From Pseudoalteromonas luteoviolacea (lineage in GTDB: Bacteria > Pseudomonadota > Gammaproteobacteria > Enterobacterales > Alteromonadaceae), in the NCBI RefSeq assembly GCF_001696455.1, contig NZ_MAUJ01000008.1:188501-252500 (forward strand): 64,000 bases of DNA, written 5' to 3'. Each line of letters starts with the position of its first letter. Within the stretch, counting starts at the first letter, position 1. Position numbers and translations under genes: made by a program. The notes under the pieces were generated by a model. The model was not told where the DNA came from, made no database searches, and saw only the letters and a program-made list of their open reading frames with translations. Shown one piece after another: positions 1 through 9,727 of this stretch.

Positions 1-1786
1 GTACTGTATCACCTCGAGTATCTTGGGTGATAATTAAATCCAAAATTATTTTGTTATCCGGCGTAATTTGAGGCGTCACTTCAAGACTCAATACAGCCTT
101 TTTAAACTCAACCGATGCCGCGCCACTCGACGTCGCTTCAACAAACGGTATCTCGGTACCTTGCTCAATGCGTGCGGTCTTTTGGTTAGCAGTCGTAATA
201 CTCGGTGTCGCAATGATTTCACCTTTATTCTCTTGCTCCAGCGCGGTGAGCTCTAAGTCAATGAGTGTGCCATCAGACAGTTTCGCGATATGCATCCCAA
301 TACTCGCCGCAGTACCTTGGACAGGTAAATTGACATTTAACCTATCTGATAGCTGTGGAATAGTTCCGCCAGAAAGTAATTCAGTTGCGGTCAAATTACC
401 TGAGATAGCATCTGTACCCTGCTGATCACTAAAGCCCCATCGTATACCAAGATCTTCTTGCACGTTATCTGTTACCGTGACCATCCGTGACTCTATACGG
501 ACCTGTTTAACTGGCACATCCAGTTTTTCTACCATACGGCGCACATTCTCAATACTACGTGCTGTATCCTTAATCAGCAGGGTATTAGTGCGTACGTCCA
601 CAGACACACTGCCGCGCAAACTAATAATAGAATTAACATCCGTTTTCAACAAATCAGAAAATTCTTGAGCTTTAGCATAGTTAAGTTGAATGTACTCAGT
701 ATAGAGCGGCTCTAACTCCTCAACTTGCTTTCTAGCTTGCAGCTCCTTTGCCTCGCGCGCACTGAGCTCTTCAGAAGGTGCTACCATTAGGATAGAGCCT
801 TCCATCCTTTTATCCAGCCCCTTGACTCGTAAAACCACATCCAAAGCTTGATCCCACGGCACACCATCTAATCGCAATGTAATATTGCCCGAGACTGAGT
901 CGCTGGTGACCAAGTTAAAATTATTCGTATCTGCGATGATCTGTAGCACAGAACGTACAGGAATATCCTGGAAGTTCAGTGTTATCGGTTGCCCTTGATA
1001 TGACTTATCACCACCAAAGTTGAAATCATTTGTATCTTTTTCGACAGTCAGTGTAAAAATATTTTCTAACTGCTGATAATTAAACTTAAATGCAGCATTT
1101 GGCTCAATAACAATGCGTGTCTTATTGTCTTCTCTGAATGTTTCAATTTTACTAACTATCGTCCCAAAATCTGTGACATCCAGTTCATACAAATGATCAT
1201 CTGCAATACTAATATGATGAAAATCAGCAATGATTTTATCGCCAATTTGCTGTACATCGATGGCACTTTGTGACGTGTTCAAAAACGCGAGGATTTGTGC
1301 TGCACCTTTATCAGTTCTTTTAAAGTCTATACTTTGTATGCCATTGATATATTGATTGGTGGCAGAAGGCGCTGCTGGATCGGGGATTGGTTGATCAGAA
1401 ACCTGAAGATACACCAAATTATTTTTTACTGTTGTTTTATATAATTTAAGTTCATCCAATGTAATGCTGATTTTAAACCCGCCTTCTTCCATGAAGCTAC
1501 TAATTGATTTAATGCCAGCCTTATTAATGGCCATTTGTTTTAGGCTCTCTTCAAATTCAGCCTCAGAAAAAAATAACTCTAGCCTGGCTGGATCGCTAAG
1601 TACCTGTACTTTAGGTTCCATATCCAGCTGTTCATCAAAAACCAGTTGTAGTTCAGTTTCACCAGAAGGAACTGGGTTATATCGAATATCATAAAGCATG
1701 GGGATTGCATGTGAGAGCATTGAAACTCCTAGCAGAGCTCCACTGATAAGCGTTTTCGCAAAGCTATTCGCTAGATTGCGCGTCAT
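1..1786 (-). CDS. pilQ: Type IV pilus secretin PilQ (partial, 3' end outside window)
   Basis: Outer-membrane secretin through which the type IV pilus fibre exits. The minus-strand frame is open from 1792 to base 1 with no stop, about 595 codons. The N-terminus is a signal peptide (MTRNLANSFAKTLISGALLG...SHA). Then come AMIN-type beta domains (about residues 30-270), a secretin N0/STN region (PITLNFQDIPVRSVLQ), N1 repeats and the start of the secretin core (RIESRMVTV, LELTALEQENKGEIIATP). ATG codons lie at 1792 and 1786. The AAGGTG ribosome site is only 2 nt from the first and 8 nt from the second, so 1786 is preferred. It is the last visible gene of pilMNOPQ. The C-terminal end of the secretin domain is missing. 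Confidence 0.93.
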   Translation of the reverse strand, partial: MTRNLANSFAKTLISGALLGVSMLSHAIPMLYDIRYNPVPSGETELQLVFDEQLDMEPKVQVLSDPARLELFFSEAEFEESLKQMAINKAGIKSISSFMEEGGFKISITLDELKLYKTTVKNNLVYLQVSDQPIPDPAAPSATNQYINGIQSIDFKRTDKGAAQILAFLNTSQSAIDVQQIGDKIIADFHHISIADDHLYELDVTDFGTIVSKIETFREDNKTRIVIEPNAAFKFNYQQLENIFTLTVEKDTNDFNFGGDKSYQGQPITLNFQDIPVRSVLQIIADTNNFNLVTSDSVSGNITLRLDGVPWDQALDVVLRVKGLDKRMEGSILMVAPSEELSAREAKELQARKQVEELEPLYTEYIQLNYAKAQEFSDLLKTDVNSIISLRGSVSVDVRTNTLLIKDTARSIENVRRMVEKLDVPVKQVRIESRMVTVTDNVQEDLGIRWGFSDQQGTDAISGNLTATELLSGGTIPQLSDRLNVNLPVQGTAASIGMHIAKLSDGTLIDLELTALEQENKGEIIATPSITTANQKTARIEQGTEIPFVEATSSGAASVEFKKAVLSLEVTPQITPDNKIILDLIITQDTRGDTV

Positions 1787-1804
1787 AGTCATTTCACCTT
1801 TTTA

Positions 1805-2341
1805 TTATTCGCTCGCGCCAATTTCATCAGCTTCTGGCATTTCTATCGTAGTAAGGCGCTCTTTCCAACAGCCTGAGCCATCAGGGATGAGCTCCATCAA
1901 CTCAACTCTATCGGAAAAGACACCAACAACTTCTCCATGGTAAAGCCCCATATATTGTCCTTCTTTGATTCTGTAAAGACCTTGATCAGCCGCCTTAATC
2001 AAAGCCCATGTCGACGCATTTGTGGCAATAATCCCTTTCATCACTAAATTGTCCAAAGGAAATTTCTCCAATGGATCTCTTGTTCTATCAGGGTCTGGGT
2101 GCAAACAGTTTTTAATCTGTACCAATCGACTCTCAATGACTTCAGGCTCTGGTGCAACAAATGGGCTGCGTAACTCAGAAGCCTGATAAGCAAAGTGCTC
2201 AAAGTTCATCATTTCAGGAATAGGTTCAATATACGGCGTCGCACTGGCCTGAACTTTATCTATATATTCTTTTTGTTCTGCGGTGTCATCGTTACACCCA
2301 GCTAATAATACTAACATCAACGCTGGCGTCAGCCATTTCAT
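1805..2341 (-). CDS. pilP: Type IV pilus inner-membrane lipoprotein PilP
   Basis: Periplasmic lipoprotein that links the PilM/N/O inner-membrane platform to the PilQ secretin. The 178-residue protein has a signal peptide ending in a lipobox, LLAGC, with lipidated Cys at residue 16, followed by a disordered stretch and a C-terminal beta domain (about 75-165) containing the family pattern LDNLVMKGIIA...W ALI...G. It overlaps pilO by 4 nt and is followed by pilQ after 18 nt, so the genes are one transcript. Family length is about 170-180 residues, so it looks complete. Confidence 0.93.
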   Translation of the reverse strand: MKWLTPALMLVLLAGCNDDTAEQKEYIDKVQASATPYIEPIPEMMNFEHFAYQASELRSPFVAPEPEVIESRLVQIKNCLHPDPDRTRDPLEKFPLDNLVMKGIIATNASTWALIKAADQGLYRIKEGQYMGLYHGEVVGVFSDRVELMELIPDGSGCWKERLTTIEMPEADEIGASE

Positions 2342-2943
2342 TGGCTTTCCCCTTGCTCATATCGGTATGTTTTAGCAACCACACCAAATACTAATGAGTT
2401 GTTACCTGCATTTTCTATTCTAAAGTCATGCAAGCTCACTATTCGTGGTAGCTGTGCAACTTTACTCACAAACTCACCAAATTCGTGATAACTTCCAACC
2501 ACTTCAAGGTTAATGGGTAGCTCAGTGTAAAACTCTTTTTTAACCTCTGGGAGCCACCCTATTTTTAGAAACGTCAGTCCGCTTGATGTACCAACATAAG
2601 TTAAGTCATCAAGTAATCCTGGCGTTTCATTAGATGTTGGTAACTTTCTCAGTAGTTGAGAAAACTGCTCTTCCATATCGGCCATTTGCTGCCGATAAAG
2701 CTCTAAATTATTAGAACGCCCGTATTTAATTCGATAGCTTTTACGTAACTCTTGTTCTTTATTTACCGCGCCTTCATACCTATCGATTGAAGCTGAAACG
2801 AGCATAGTGTAGCCCACAATCAGCATGATTAGCACAACCATAGCACAGCATAACGCCTTCACTGGTAAAGGCCACTCACCAATGTTATCTAGCTCAATTT
2901 CATTCCAATCTATCTCTTGTAACGCTTTTACATCCAATTTCAT
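2338..2943 (-). CDS. pilO: Type IV pilus inner-membrane protein PilO
   Basis: Bitopic inner-membrane protein that forms heterodimers with PilN in the pilus alignment complex. The 201-residue protein has a short cytoplasmic N-terminus, one membrane segment (about residues 28-50), a coiled-coil region (about 55-100) and a ferredoxin-like periplasmic domain (LPINLEVVGSYHEFGEFVSKVAQLP...). Start and stop codons overlap both neighbours by 4 nt (pilN upstream, pilP downstream), typical of translational coupling within this operon. Confidence 0.93.
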   Translation of the reverse strand: MKLDVKALQEIDWNEIELDNIGEWPLPVKALCCAMVVLIMLIVGYTMLVSASIDRYEGAVNKEQELRKSYRIKYGRSNNLELYRQQMADMEEQFSQLLRKLPTSNETPGLLDDLTYVGTSSGLTFLKIGWLPEVKKEFYTELPINLEVVGSYHEFGEFVSKVAQLPRIVSLHDFRIENAGNNSLVFGVVAKTYRYEQGESQ

Positions 2944-3541
2944 GTAGCAGGTACTCCAGACTGCGTGCCATCTCCTTCCTGGCGTTCTTGTTCCATCTGC
3001 TCGAATGACTTAACGTAAAAATGCATCATAAAATCACTCAATAATCTATCGTCATTGCTCCCTGCTACTATCCCCTGAATAACGGGTCGCTCTAACAAAT
3101 AAGATGACTCCACCGCTCTTAACATTTGCGATAGGCGATTGTTGACTCGCTTCGTCCAATCACTTTAATCATGTCACCCGTGCGCTCTAAACTTGTGAGG
3201 TATACCCCAGCAGGCACAACTCTGGCCACTTCATCAATGATTTGAGTTCCCAAATTTCGGTTGCTTTGTAGAACCTCGATTAAGCGTATACGCCTTTGCA
3301 GATTTTCTTTTTGTTTATTCAGACCTTCGATCTCGCCGATGCGCTTATCTAACTTTACAATCTCACCTTGCAAATATCGATTTTTAATCTCCTGCCCTTG
3401 ACGCAAACCATCATAAAAAGTCCCCATTAGGTACATGAGCGCCAAGCTACTCGCAACGATCACTGCTAAAATGGTCAGGAATTTTTGCTGAGATGCCTGA
3501 CGCTGCTGTTCACGCCAAGGGAGTAGATTTATATGTGGCAT
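2940..3541 (-). pseudogene. pilN: Type IV pilus protein PilN, frameshifted in this sequence
   Basis: Partner of PilO in the pilus alignment complex; its N-terminus (INLLPWRE) is the known PilM-binding motif. The reading frame from 3541 stops at 3119 after ...VIGRSES, while the conserved C-terminal part (NNRLSQMLRAVESSYLLERPVI...) continues in another frame to 2940. Adding one T on the plus strand near 3142 (TCA ACA becoming TCA AAC AAT on the coding strand) gives an uninterrupted 200-residue protein of normal length that overlaps pilO by 4 nt as expected. One membrane segment lies at about residues 22-42, followed by a coiled coil. A sequence error or very recent mutation is more likely than an old pseudogene, since nothing else has decayed. 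Confidence 0.88.
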
Positions 3542-4608
3542 GTCGAAAAGCTCCTCAAAGCTAGCCCTGTTGCTATCGAAAATTGAGCACGATGTCTATT
3601 CAATACACTTCTATCAACTTTCGGGGCCACTTCCATATTTGCGAATGGATCTCCGATAATGCTATGTACGCCTAATTCGTCTACTAACAATCGATCTAGC
3701 CCCTCCACCAACGCAGTACCACCAGTCAATATAATATAATCAACCTGATCATGGCCGCTGGTTGTCATAAACATCTGTAATGCTCTCCTAATTTGCTGCA
3801 ACAGAGAGGTCTGAAACGGTGCCAGTACTTCGAATGTATAGTTTGGCGGCAGATCCCCCGTCGTTTTAGCAAGTTCAGCTTCATCAAATGTTTTATTGTA
3901 GTACGCTACGATGCTATTCGTGTACTGTTCACCACCAAATACTTGATCTCGCGTATAAAGGGTCTTCCCCGATTGCACCACGCTTATCAGTGTAACCACT
4001 GCTCCAATATCAATAATAGCAACAACTTTATCGTATGCATCAGATGGCAACTGTTCGTAAAGTACATCCACCGAGCGAGCTAGCGCGTAACTTTCAACAT
4101 CAACAACTTTGGCTTTCAACCCGGACTCTTCTAATGCGCCCACTCTCGCTTGAACACTTTCGGTACGTGCTGCAGATAAAAGTACATTTACTTTTGAAGG
4201 GTCAGCTTCGTTGACAGACAATTTTTCAAAATCTAGGCTGACTTCATCTAGTGGGTAAGGTATCAGGCTATCCGCTTCGATGGCTATTTGTGACTCTAGT
4301 TCAGCATCGGTTAAAGATACATCCATAAAAATCATTTTGGTGATGACTGTTTGCCCGGATACGGCAACGGACGCATATTGCGTCCCTTTGGGTAGGCGCT
4401 TTTTAAGTTTTGAAATAACGCGCCCAATTGCTTCGATATCTTGAACAGCACGCTCTTTCATCGCCCCTTTTGGTAAGGGTTCGATAGCAACAGCTTCAAC
4501 TCGGAAGCCAGCGCTAGATTCAGCTAAGAGCACCGCTTTAATGCAGTGTGAGCCGATGTCGATCCCAACCATTACTGGCGCGTGCTTTTTAAATATTTGA
4601 TCAAACAT
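3529..4608 (-). CDS. pilM: Type IV pilus assembly ATPase-like protein PilM
   Basis: Actin-like cytoplasmic protein that binds the PilN N-terminus and anchors the pilus alignment complex. The 359-residue sequence begins with the phosphate-binding fold of the actin/FtsA superfamily (VGIDIGSHCIKAV, about residues 14-27) and has the second nucleotide-binding stretch (VVAIIDIGAVVTLISV) and the adenosine motif (YIILTGGTALVEGL). It is the first gene of pilMNOPQ, overlaps pilN by 13 nt, and is transcribed away from mrcA, the usual arrangement in gammaproteobacteria. Confidence 0.95.
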   Translation of the reverse strand: MFDQIFKKHAPVMVGIDIGSHCIKAVLLAESSAGFRVEAVAIEPLPKGAMKERAVQDIEAIGRVISKLKKRLPKGTQYASVAVSGQTVITKMIFMDVSLTDAELESQIAIEADSLIPYPLDEVSLDFEKLSVNEADPSKVNVLLSAARTESVQARVGALEESGLKAKVVDVESYALARSVDVLYEQLPSDAYDKVVAIIDIGAVVTLISVVQSGKTLYTRDQVFGGEQYTNSIVAYYNKTFDEAELAKTTGDLPPNYTFEVLAPFQTSLLQQIRRALQMFMTTSGHDQVDYIILTGGTALVEGLDRLLVDELGVHSIIGDPFANMEVAPKVDRSVLNRHRAQFSIATGLALRSFSTCHI

Positions 4609-4834
4609 GCAATTAACCCAAATATCTTATTTAGTAGTTATCTTGGCGCTCTCTGTTAAGAATTAACATTTGATACGCATTAAGTATTATGCATTATACT
4701 TACCAAACAACTTCGGTGCATCTTTTAACACCTGTCCGGGCAGAAGAATTTACGTAAAAGTTATTAATCGCTTTTTAATCAGGATATACTAACAGTGTCC
4801 AATAGCAATTGGGAGTCTCAGTAGGGATAAATTC

Positions 4835-7282
4835 GTGAATTTATTAAAAAGATTATTACAGACTGTTTTCGTTTTTGGCCTTTTTGGCGTATTGATTCTA
4901 ATCGGCTTGTACTTCTATGTGAAATCCGACATCCCCAGCGTCAAAGTACTAAAAGACGTACAACTTCAAACCCCTATGCAAGTATTTACACGGGACGGTA
5001 AGCTTATCAATCAGTTTGGTGAAAAGCGCAGGATCCCCGTGCAGATCTCGGATGTCCCCAAACCACTATTAAATGCCTTTCTTGCAACCGAAGACAACCG
5101 CTTTTACGAACATTTTGGTATCGATCCTATCGGCATCGTCCGCTCATTTATTGTATTAGTCAGTACTGGGCAAAAAAAGCAAGGGGCCAGTACCATCACT
5201 ATGCAGCTGGCAAGAAACTTTTTCTTAACGAGAGAAAAAGCGTACATCCGAAAAGTCAAAGAAATATTCATCGCACTGCATATTGAAAGGTTATTGAGTA
5301 AAGATGAAATATTTGAGTTGTATCTCAATAAAATCGAGCTTGGTCACCGCTCTTTTGGTATCGGTGCTGCAGCACAGGTCTACTACGGTAAAGAATTACA
5401 TCAGCTGACGCTGCCACAAATGGCCATGATTGCCGGGTTGCCAAAAGCGCCTTCAGCGTTAAACCCTATTCGCAATCCGACCCGCGCTAAAGCAAGAAGA
5501 AACGTTGTGCTTGGTCGTATGTTGGCTGAAAAATACATCTCGCGAGCGGAATATGAGGAAGCAACCAAAGCCCCTATCACGGCAAAACGCCATGGTGCAG
5601 AAATAGAACTATACGCGCCCTATATCTCTGAGATGGTGCGTGCCTATATGGTTGAAAAATATGGTACAGATACGGCCTATAACTCTGGCTTTAGAGTGTA
5701 CACTACGGTCGACTCTGCAACCCAAGCAGCTGCCCAACAAGCGCTCATTGATAACTTACATGCCTACGACAAACGCCATGGTTTTCGTGGACCAGCCGCC
5801 ATTTATTGGCAAGAAGATGAAGCACCGTGGAACACAGAACAAATCATTGCACGTTTGAAAAAAGTCAAAGCAATCGCGCCATTACAGGCTGCAGTGGTCA
5901 CGGCAATTGAAGAAAAGTCAGCTTCAGTCACCTTAACTTCAGGCCAATCGATTACATTAGACTGGCCAGCAATGAGCTGGGCAAGAGCTTATATCAATGA
6001 AAAACGCCAAGGCCGAGCGCCAAAAGCGACCACTGACATTCTTAAACCCGGCATGCAGATTTGGGTTAGAAACGTTAACGAACAATGGCAATTGAGCCAG
6101 CTACCGCAGCCAGCCAGTGCACTTGTGTCTCTCGATCCACAAAGTGGCCAAATAAAAGCGCTCGTCGGCGGATATAGCTTTAAGCAGAGTCAATATAATC
6201 GCGCTGTTCAAGCAAAACGCCAAGTGGGCTCTAACATCAAGCCCTTTATTTACTCCGCAGCGCTAGAGTCAAATTACACGCTTGCAACCATCATCAATGA
6301 TGCGCCAATTAACCACTGGGATAAGAGTCTGGGTGTCGCTTGGCGACCAAAGAACAGCCCTGATGTTTATAGCGGTCCGATTCGCATTCGCCGAGCACTC
6401 GCGCAGTCTAAAAACGTTGTTTCAGTGCGCTTAATGCGCGGTGTAGGGTTAAACAATACTGCGGACCATATTCTTAAATTTGGTTTCAATGATGAAGACT
6501 TAGTCCGCAGTGAATCGCTTGCATTAGGGAGTGCTGCGTTAACCCCTCTAGAAATGGCTCGAGGTATGAGTGCATTTGCTAATGGTGGGCACTTAATTGA
6601 GCCATATTTTATTGACCGCATGACTGACTCATTCGGCAATGAACTCGGGACTGCCAGCCCATTAAGAGTATGTGATGAAATTGAACTAGAAACCGACCCA
6701 TATGTGTGTGCACCAAGAATCATTTCTGAAAGAAATGCCTTTTTGGTAGCTGATGCGTTAAAAAGCGCGATCTGGGGTGGCGGAAGCTGGCGCCATAAAA
6801 CGGGTTGGACCGGCACAGGCTGGCGGGCACAGGCTTTAAAACGTAAAGACTTAGCGGGTAAGACAGGTACTACAAACAATGCTGTCGATACCTGGTTCAC
6901 AGGCTTTAACCGCGACTTACTCACCACGGTTTGGGTTGGCTTTGATGATGCGAGTAAACCGCTTGGTCGCGCTACATACAACAGCAACTTGGGTAAAAAG
7001 CAAATCGTTGGGGGTGAAGCGGGTGCAACGGCTGCACAACCTGCTTGGGTTCAATATACGCGCCATGCTCTTAAAGATGCGCCGCTTGCACCTATCGACC
7101 CTCCTCCGGGTCTTGTTTCGGTGCGCATTGATTTAAAAACAGGCTTACTCAGCGAGAAAAACGATTTTACGAGTCGCTTTGAATACTTTGAACGGGGCAC
7201 AGCGCCGACAAAATATGTGCTAGATTCCGGCGGCAGTACGCCCTTTGAAGATGCATTGCCTGCCACAGAAGAATTATTTTAA
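4835..7282 (+). CDS. mrcA: Penicillin-binding protein 1A (bifunctional peptidoglycan synthase)
   Basis: Class A penicillin-binding protein that polymerises glycan strands and cross-links peptides in the periplasm. The 815-residue protein has one N-terminal membrane anchor (about 8-28), a GT51 transglycosylase domain with the catalytic ATEDNRFYEHFG motif (Glu86) and GASTITMQLARN, and a transpeptidase domain with SNIK (Ser466), SKN (525-527) and KTGT (676-679). An extra KTGW stretch at about 655-658 precedes the real KTG box. The start is GTG with an AGGG ribosome site about 9 nt upstream. It is divergent from pilM, with 226 nt between them for both promoters, and ends at a strong terminator. 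Confidence 0.95.
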   Translation: MNLLKRLLQTVFVFGLFGVLILIGLYFYVKSDIPSVKVLKDVQLQTPMQVFTRDGKLINQFGEKRRIPVQISDVPKPLLNAFLATEDNRFYEHFGIDPIGIVRSFIVLVSTGQKKQGASTITMQLARNFFLTREKAYIRKVKEIFIALHIERLLSKDEIFELYLNKIELGHRSFGIGAAAQVYYGKELHQLTLPQMAMIAGLPKAPSALNPIRNPTRAKARRNVVLGRMLAEKYISRAEYEEATKAPITAKRHGAEIELYAPYISEMVRAYMVEKYGTDTAYNSGFRVYTTVDSATQAAAQQALIDNLHAYDKRHGFRGPAAIYWQEDEAPWNTEQIIARLKKVKAIAPLQAAVVTAIEEKSASVTLTSGQSITLDWPAMSWARAYINEKRQGRAPKATTDILKPGMQIWVRNVNEQWQLSQLPQPASALVSLDPQSGQIKALVGGYSFKQSQYNRAVQAKRQVGSNIKPFIYSAALESNYTLATIINDAPINHWDKSLGVAWRPKNSPDVYSGPIRIRRALAQSKNVVSVRLMRGVGLNNTADHILKFGFNDEDLVRSESLALGSAALTPLEMARGMSAFANGGHLIEPYFIDRMTDSFGNELGTASPLRVCDEIELETDPYVCAPRIISERNAFLVADALKSAIWGGGSWRHKTGWTGTGWRAQALKRKDLAGKTGTTNNAVDTWFTGFNRDLLTTVWVGFDDASKPLGRATYNSNLGKKQIVGGEAGATAAQPAWVQYTRHALKDAPLAPIDPPPGLVSVRIDLKTGLLSEKNDFTSRFEYFERGTAPTKYVLDSGGSTPFEDALPATEELF

Positions 7283-7290
7283 TCGATAAG

Positions 7291-7320
7291 AAAAGGGCCA
7301 TGCTAGACATGGCCCTTTTT
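7291..7320 (+). terminator. Bidirectional rho-independent terminator (mrcA / metL)
   Basis: A symmetrical hairpin, AAAAGGGCCATG-ctaga-CATGGCCCTTTTT, has an 8-bp GC-rich core and T runs on both strands. It lies just after mrcA and before the convergent end of metL, so it can serve both transcripts. Confidence 0.9.
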
Positions 7321-7373
7321 AATAGGCAAATTTAAAGTTTAAACATATGCTAAACAATAGCGACATGACATCG

Positions 7374-9722
7374 CTATTTTAAATTTTGTGTTAGCCAGTA
7401 GAGATCTGAGTGAATGCCTGCCGCTGTCACTTCTTTACCCGCACCCGGTCCTTGAATGACCAAAGGGTTCGTCTCATACCATTGACTCGTAATCACGAAA
7501 ATATTGTCTCCAGGTGTTAGATTGGCAATAGCACTGCCATTGTCAACATACGCAATGCCAACTTTTGCCGTCACCTTGCCCTGTTCGTCAATATCTAACG
7601 CCCCAGTGTAGCGCAGCGCTTTACCTTCTTGCTCAGCCTGCTCAGCACGTGTGGCGTAAAACGTATCTAAGTCTTGTTTATTGGCTAAAAACGCGTTCCA
7701 ATCCCCCTCGGCCAAGTGGGCTGGCATCAGTGGTTCTAGCGCAATATCATCAACATCAAGTTCGAGCCCTAAGTCCCTAGCCAATATTAGTAATTTGCGC
7801 TGCATATCTCGGCCAGATAAATCTTCCCTTGGATCCGGTTCTGTATAGCCCATTTGCTGCGCTGCCAAAACGAGCTCTGAAAATGGCTTTGAACCATCGA
7901 AACTGCTACATAACCAAGACAAAGTGCCAGAAAATACGCCTTCAATACGGGTTATTCTATCTCCGCTATTTTGTAGATCTGCCAATGCAAAATTGATTGG
8001 CAAACCTGCGCCTACACTGGTGTTGTAACGCCACAATAGATTTCGCTCTTGTAGCTGTTCAAGCAACTGTGAGTACCATTTACGCGGTGCTGTACCTGCA
8101 TATTTATTTGCACTGATAAGGTGACAGTCTTGCTCTACAAAGCTCGGATATAATTCACTAAACGCGTCGCTGGCCGTAATATCGATGATCACTTTATGTT
8201 CGTAATCAAGTTCACTGATACGCTCCAGCAAATCAGACTGTGTGTAACTTTGTGCTTCACTACGCCATTGCTGCTGCCAATTGCCAATATTGATACCACT
8301 GGGGCAAAATAGCATGTCTTTAGAGCGTAAAAGTGCAACCACCTTTAAATCAAATGAGGCCTGTAACTTGGCAATCTGTGCTTGGCACTGCGCAACGAAG
8401 ACTTCGCCTACATTCCCCAAGCCAGCAATGATCACAGCGAGTTCACGCCCCTTATTAACTAACTTATCATGTAAAATCGCCAATACATCACTGTCGATAG
8501 ATTGATCTGTCAGAAACAGCCCATAATTGCTATCACTGTGCGTAAATCGCACCACAACATCTTGTTGTTCCAATACTGCAGCAGCTTGTTGCGTAAGCTG
8601 TGCCACTTCATACTCAGGGGCCACCAATGCCACCCCTCTTAAGTGCGTCTCGATAATATTTCCACGACCTTGCAAATGCGTTGCGACTGCATGAGTATCG
8701 TTGCTTGGTACCAAGAGGTAGTCTTCTCCACCTTTGCTGAAATGATGGATACTATGCTGAATAAGTTGGCTCAGGGTGCGTACTTCTCCGCTTACCAGCG
8801 CTTCAACTCGAATTAAATCCAACTCATCAAACGTTGTGATAAAGCGCTTCTCTTTACTATACCCTTGTTTAACAATCTCTGTACCGATGATTTCAGGTTC
8901 GTAGCTGCTGCGAACTTGTAATTTGATATTCGTATCTTTCAGTGGTGAAAGCGTCTTTGCATGCAATACAGGGTTGCCTAGCCTAGCCAACAAGTTTGCT
9001 TGTACTCGACACACTTTAGGGTATTTTAGTGCAGTCCCGACTTTACGTGGATCCGTGCTGAATACTCCCTGCGTATCTGTCCATACCGAGACAGACTCTG
9101 CATCGATGTAATTGGCCAGTAAAGTTGCGCTGTAATCACTGCCATTGCGTCCTAACGTGATCGTATTACCGTTACAGTCAGCAGCAATGAATCCAGTGAC
9201 AACATTAATTTTCGTGTTATCTATTTGAGATAAACAGGCCTGTTTATTCTGCGCATGTAATAACTGACCTTGGTGTTGAGTAAACAAAGCGCGGGCATCG
9301 ACATCCGTGGCAGCGACATTTAAGGTATTCAGAAGATGAGCCAACAACCTTGCAGACCACAGTTCTCCATGAGCAAGCAAGGTTGCTTCATGCAACGTGC
9401 GTGTATTTGCAGACTTGGCAATAGCGACTAATTCGTCTTGAAGTTGATCACGTAATGCCTGAGCCGCTTGCTCTGAAAACAACTCACTCAGCAATTGACG
9501 CTGATGGTTTTCAACTTGCAAAAGAATATCGTTAAAGGCTTTATCATCTTGTTGAGTAAAACTCTGCCATAGTTTGACCAGTGTGTTTGTTGTCTTACCA
9601 GCCGCTGATACCACAACGCAATCACCATCTTGGCACTGCCCAAGCACAATATTTGCTACCGCTTTATACCTTGTGGCGGAGCTTAAACTTGAACCGCCAA
9701 ACTTATGTACTACTTTTGTCAT
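7374..9722 (-). CDS. metL: Bifunctional aspartate kinase / homoserine dehydrogenase II
   Basis: Catalyses the first and third steps of the aspartate pathway (aspartate to aspartyl phosphate; aspartate semialdehyde to homoserine) towards methionine. The 782-residue protein has an aspartokinase domain opening with KFGGSS, a diverged regulatory ACT-like linker (about 280-430), then homoserine dehydrogenase with the dinucleotide fold (IAGLGNVGEVF), SANKYAGTAP and GAGLPIN...GVFSGTLSWL. The neighbouring metB and MetJ operator favour MetL over ThrA. A GTG at 9734 inside metB could start it, but the ATG at 9722 gives the conserved MTKVVHKFGG start. It forms a metBL operon with the upstream gene. Confidence 0.93.
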   Translation of the reverse strand: MTKVVHKFGGSSLSSATRYKAVANIVLGQCQDGDCVVVSAAGKTTNTLVKLWQSFTQQDDKAFNDILLQVENHQRQLLSELFSEQAAQALRDQLQDELVAIAKSANTRTLHEATLLAHGELWSARLLAHLLNTLNVAATDVDARALFTQHQGQLLHAQNKQACLSQIDNTKINVVTGFIAADCNGNTITLGRNGSDYSATLLANYIDAESVSVWTDTQGVFSTDPRKVGTALKYPKVCRVQANLLARLGNPVLHAKTLSPLKDTNIKLQVRSSYEPEIIGTEIVKQGYSKEKRFITTFDELDLIRVEALVSGEVRTLSQLIQHSIHHFSKGGEDYLLVPSNDTHAVATHLQGRGNIIETHLRGVALVAPEYEVAQLTQQAAAVLEQQDVVVRFTHSDSNYGLFLTDQSIDSDVLAILHDKLVNKGRELAVIIAGLGNVGEVFVAQCQAQIAKLQASFDLKVVALLRSKDMLFCPSGINIGNWQQQWRSEAQSYTQSDLLERISELDYEHKVIIDITASDAFSELYPSFVEQDCHLISANKYAGTAPRKWYSQLLEQLQERNLLWRYNTSVGAGLPINFALADLQNSGDRITRIEGVFSGTLSWLCSSFDGSKPFSELVLAAQQMGYTEPDPREDLSGRDMQRKLLILARDLGLELDVDDIALEPLMPAHLAEGDWNAFLANKQDLDTFYATRAEQAEQEGKALRYTGALDIDEQGKVTAKVGIAYVDNGSAIANLTPGDNIFVITSQWYETNPLVIQGPGAGKEVTAAGIHSDLYWLTQNLK

Positions 9723-9727
9723 ATTTA

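Noticed and set aside
6367..6987. Minus-strand frame of 206 codons inside mrcA
   Set aside because: It is antisense to the transpeptidase domain of mrcA, whose catalytic motifs are all intact in the sense frame.
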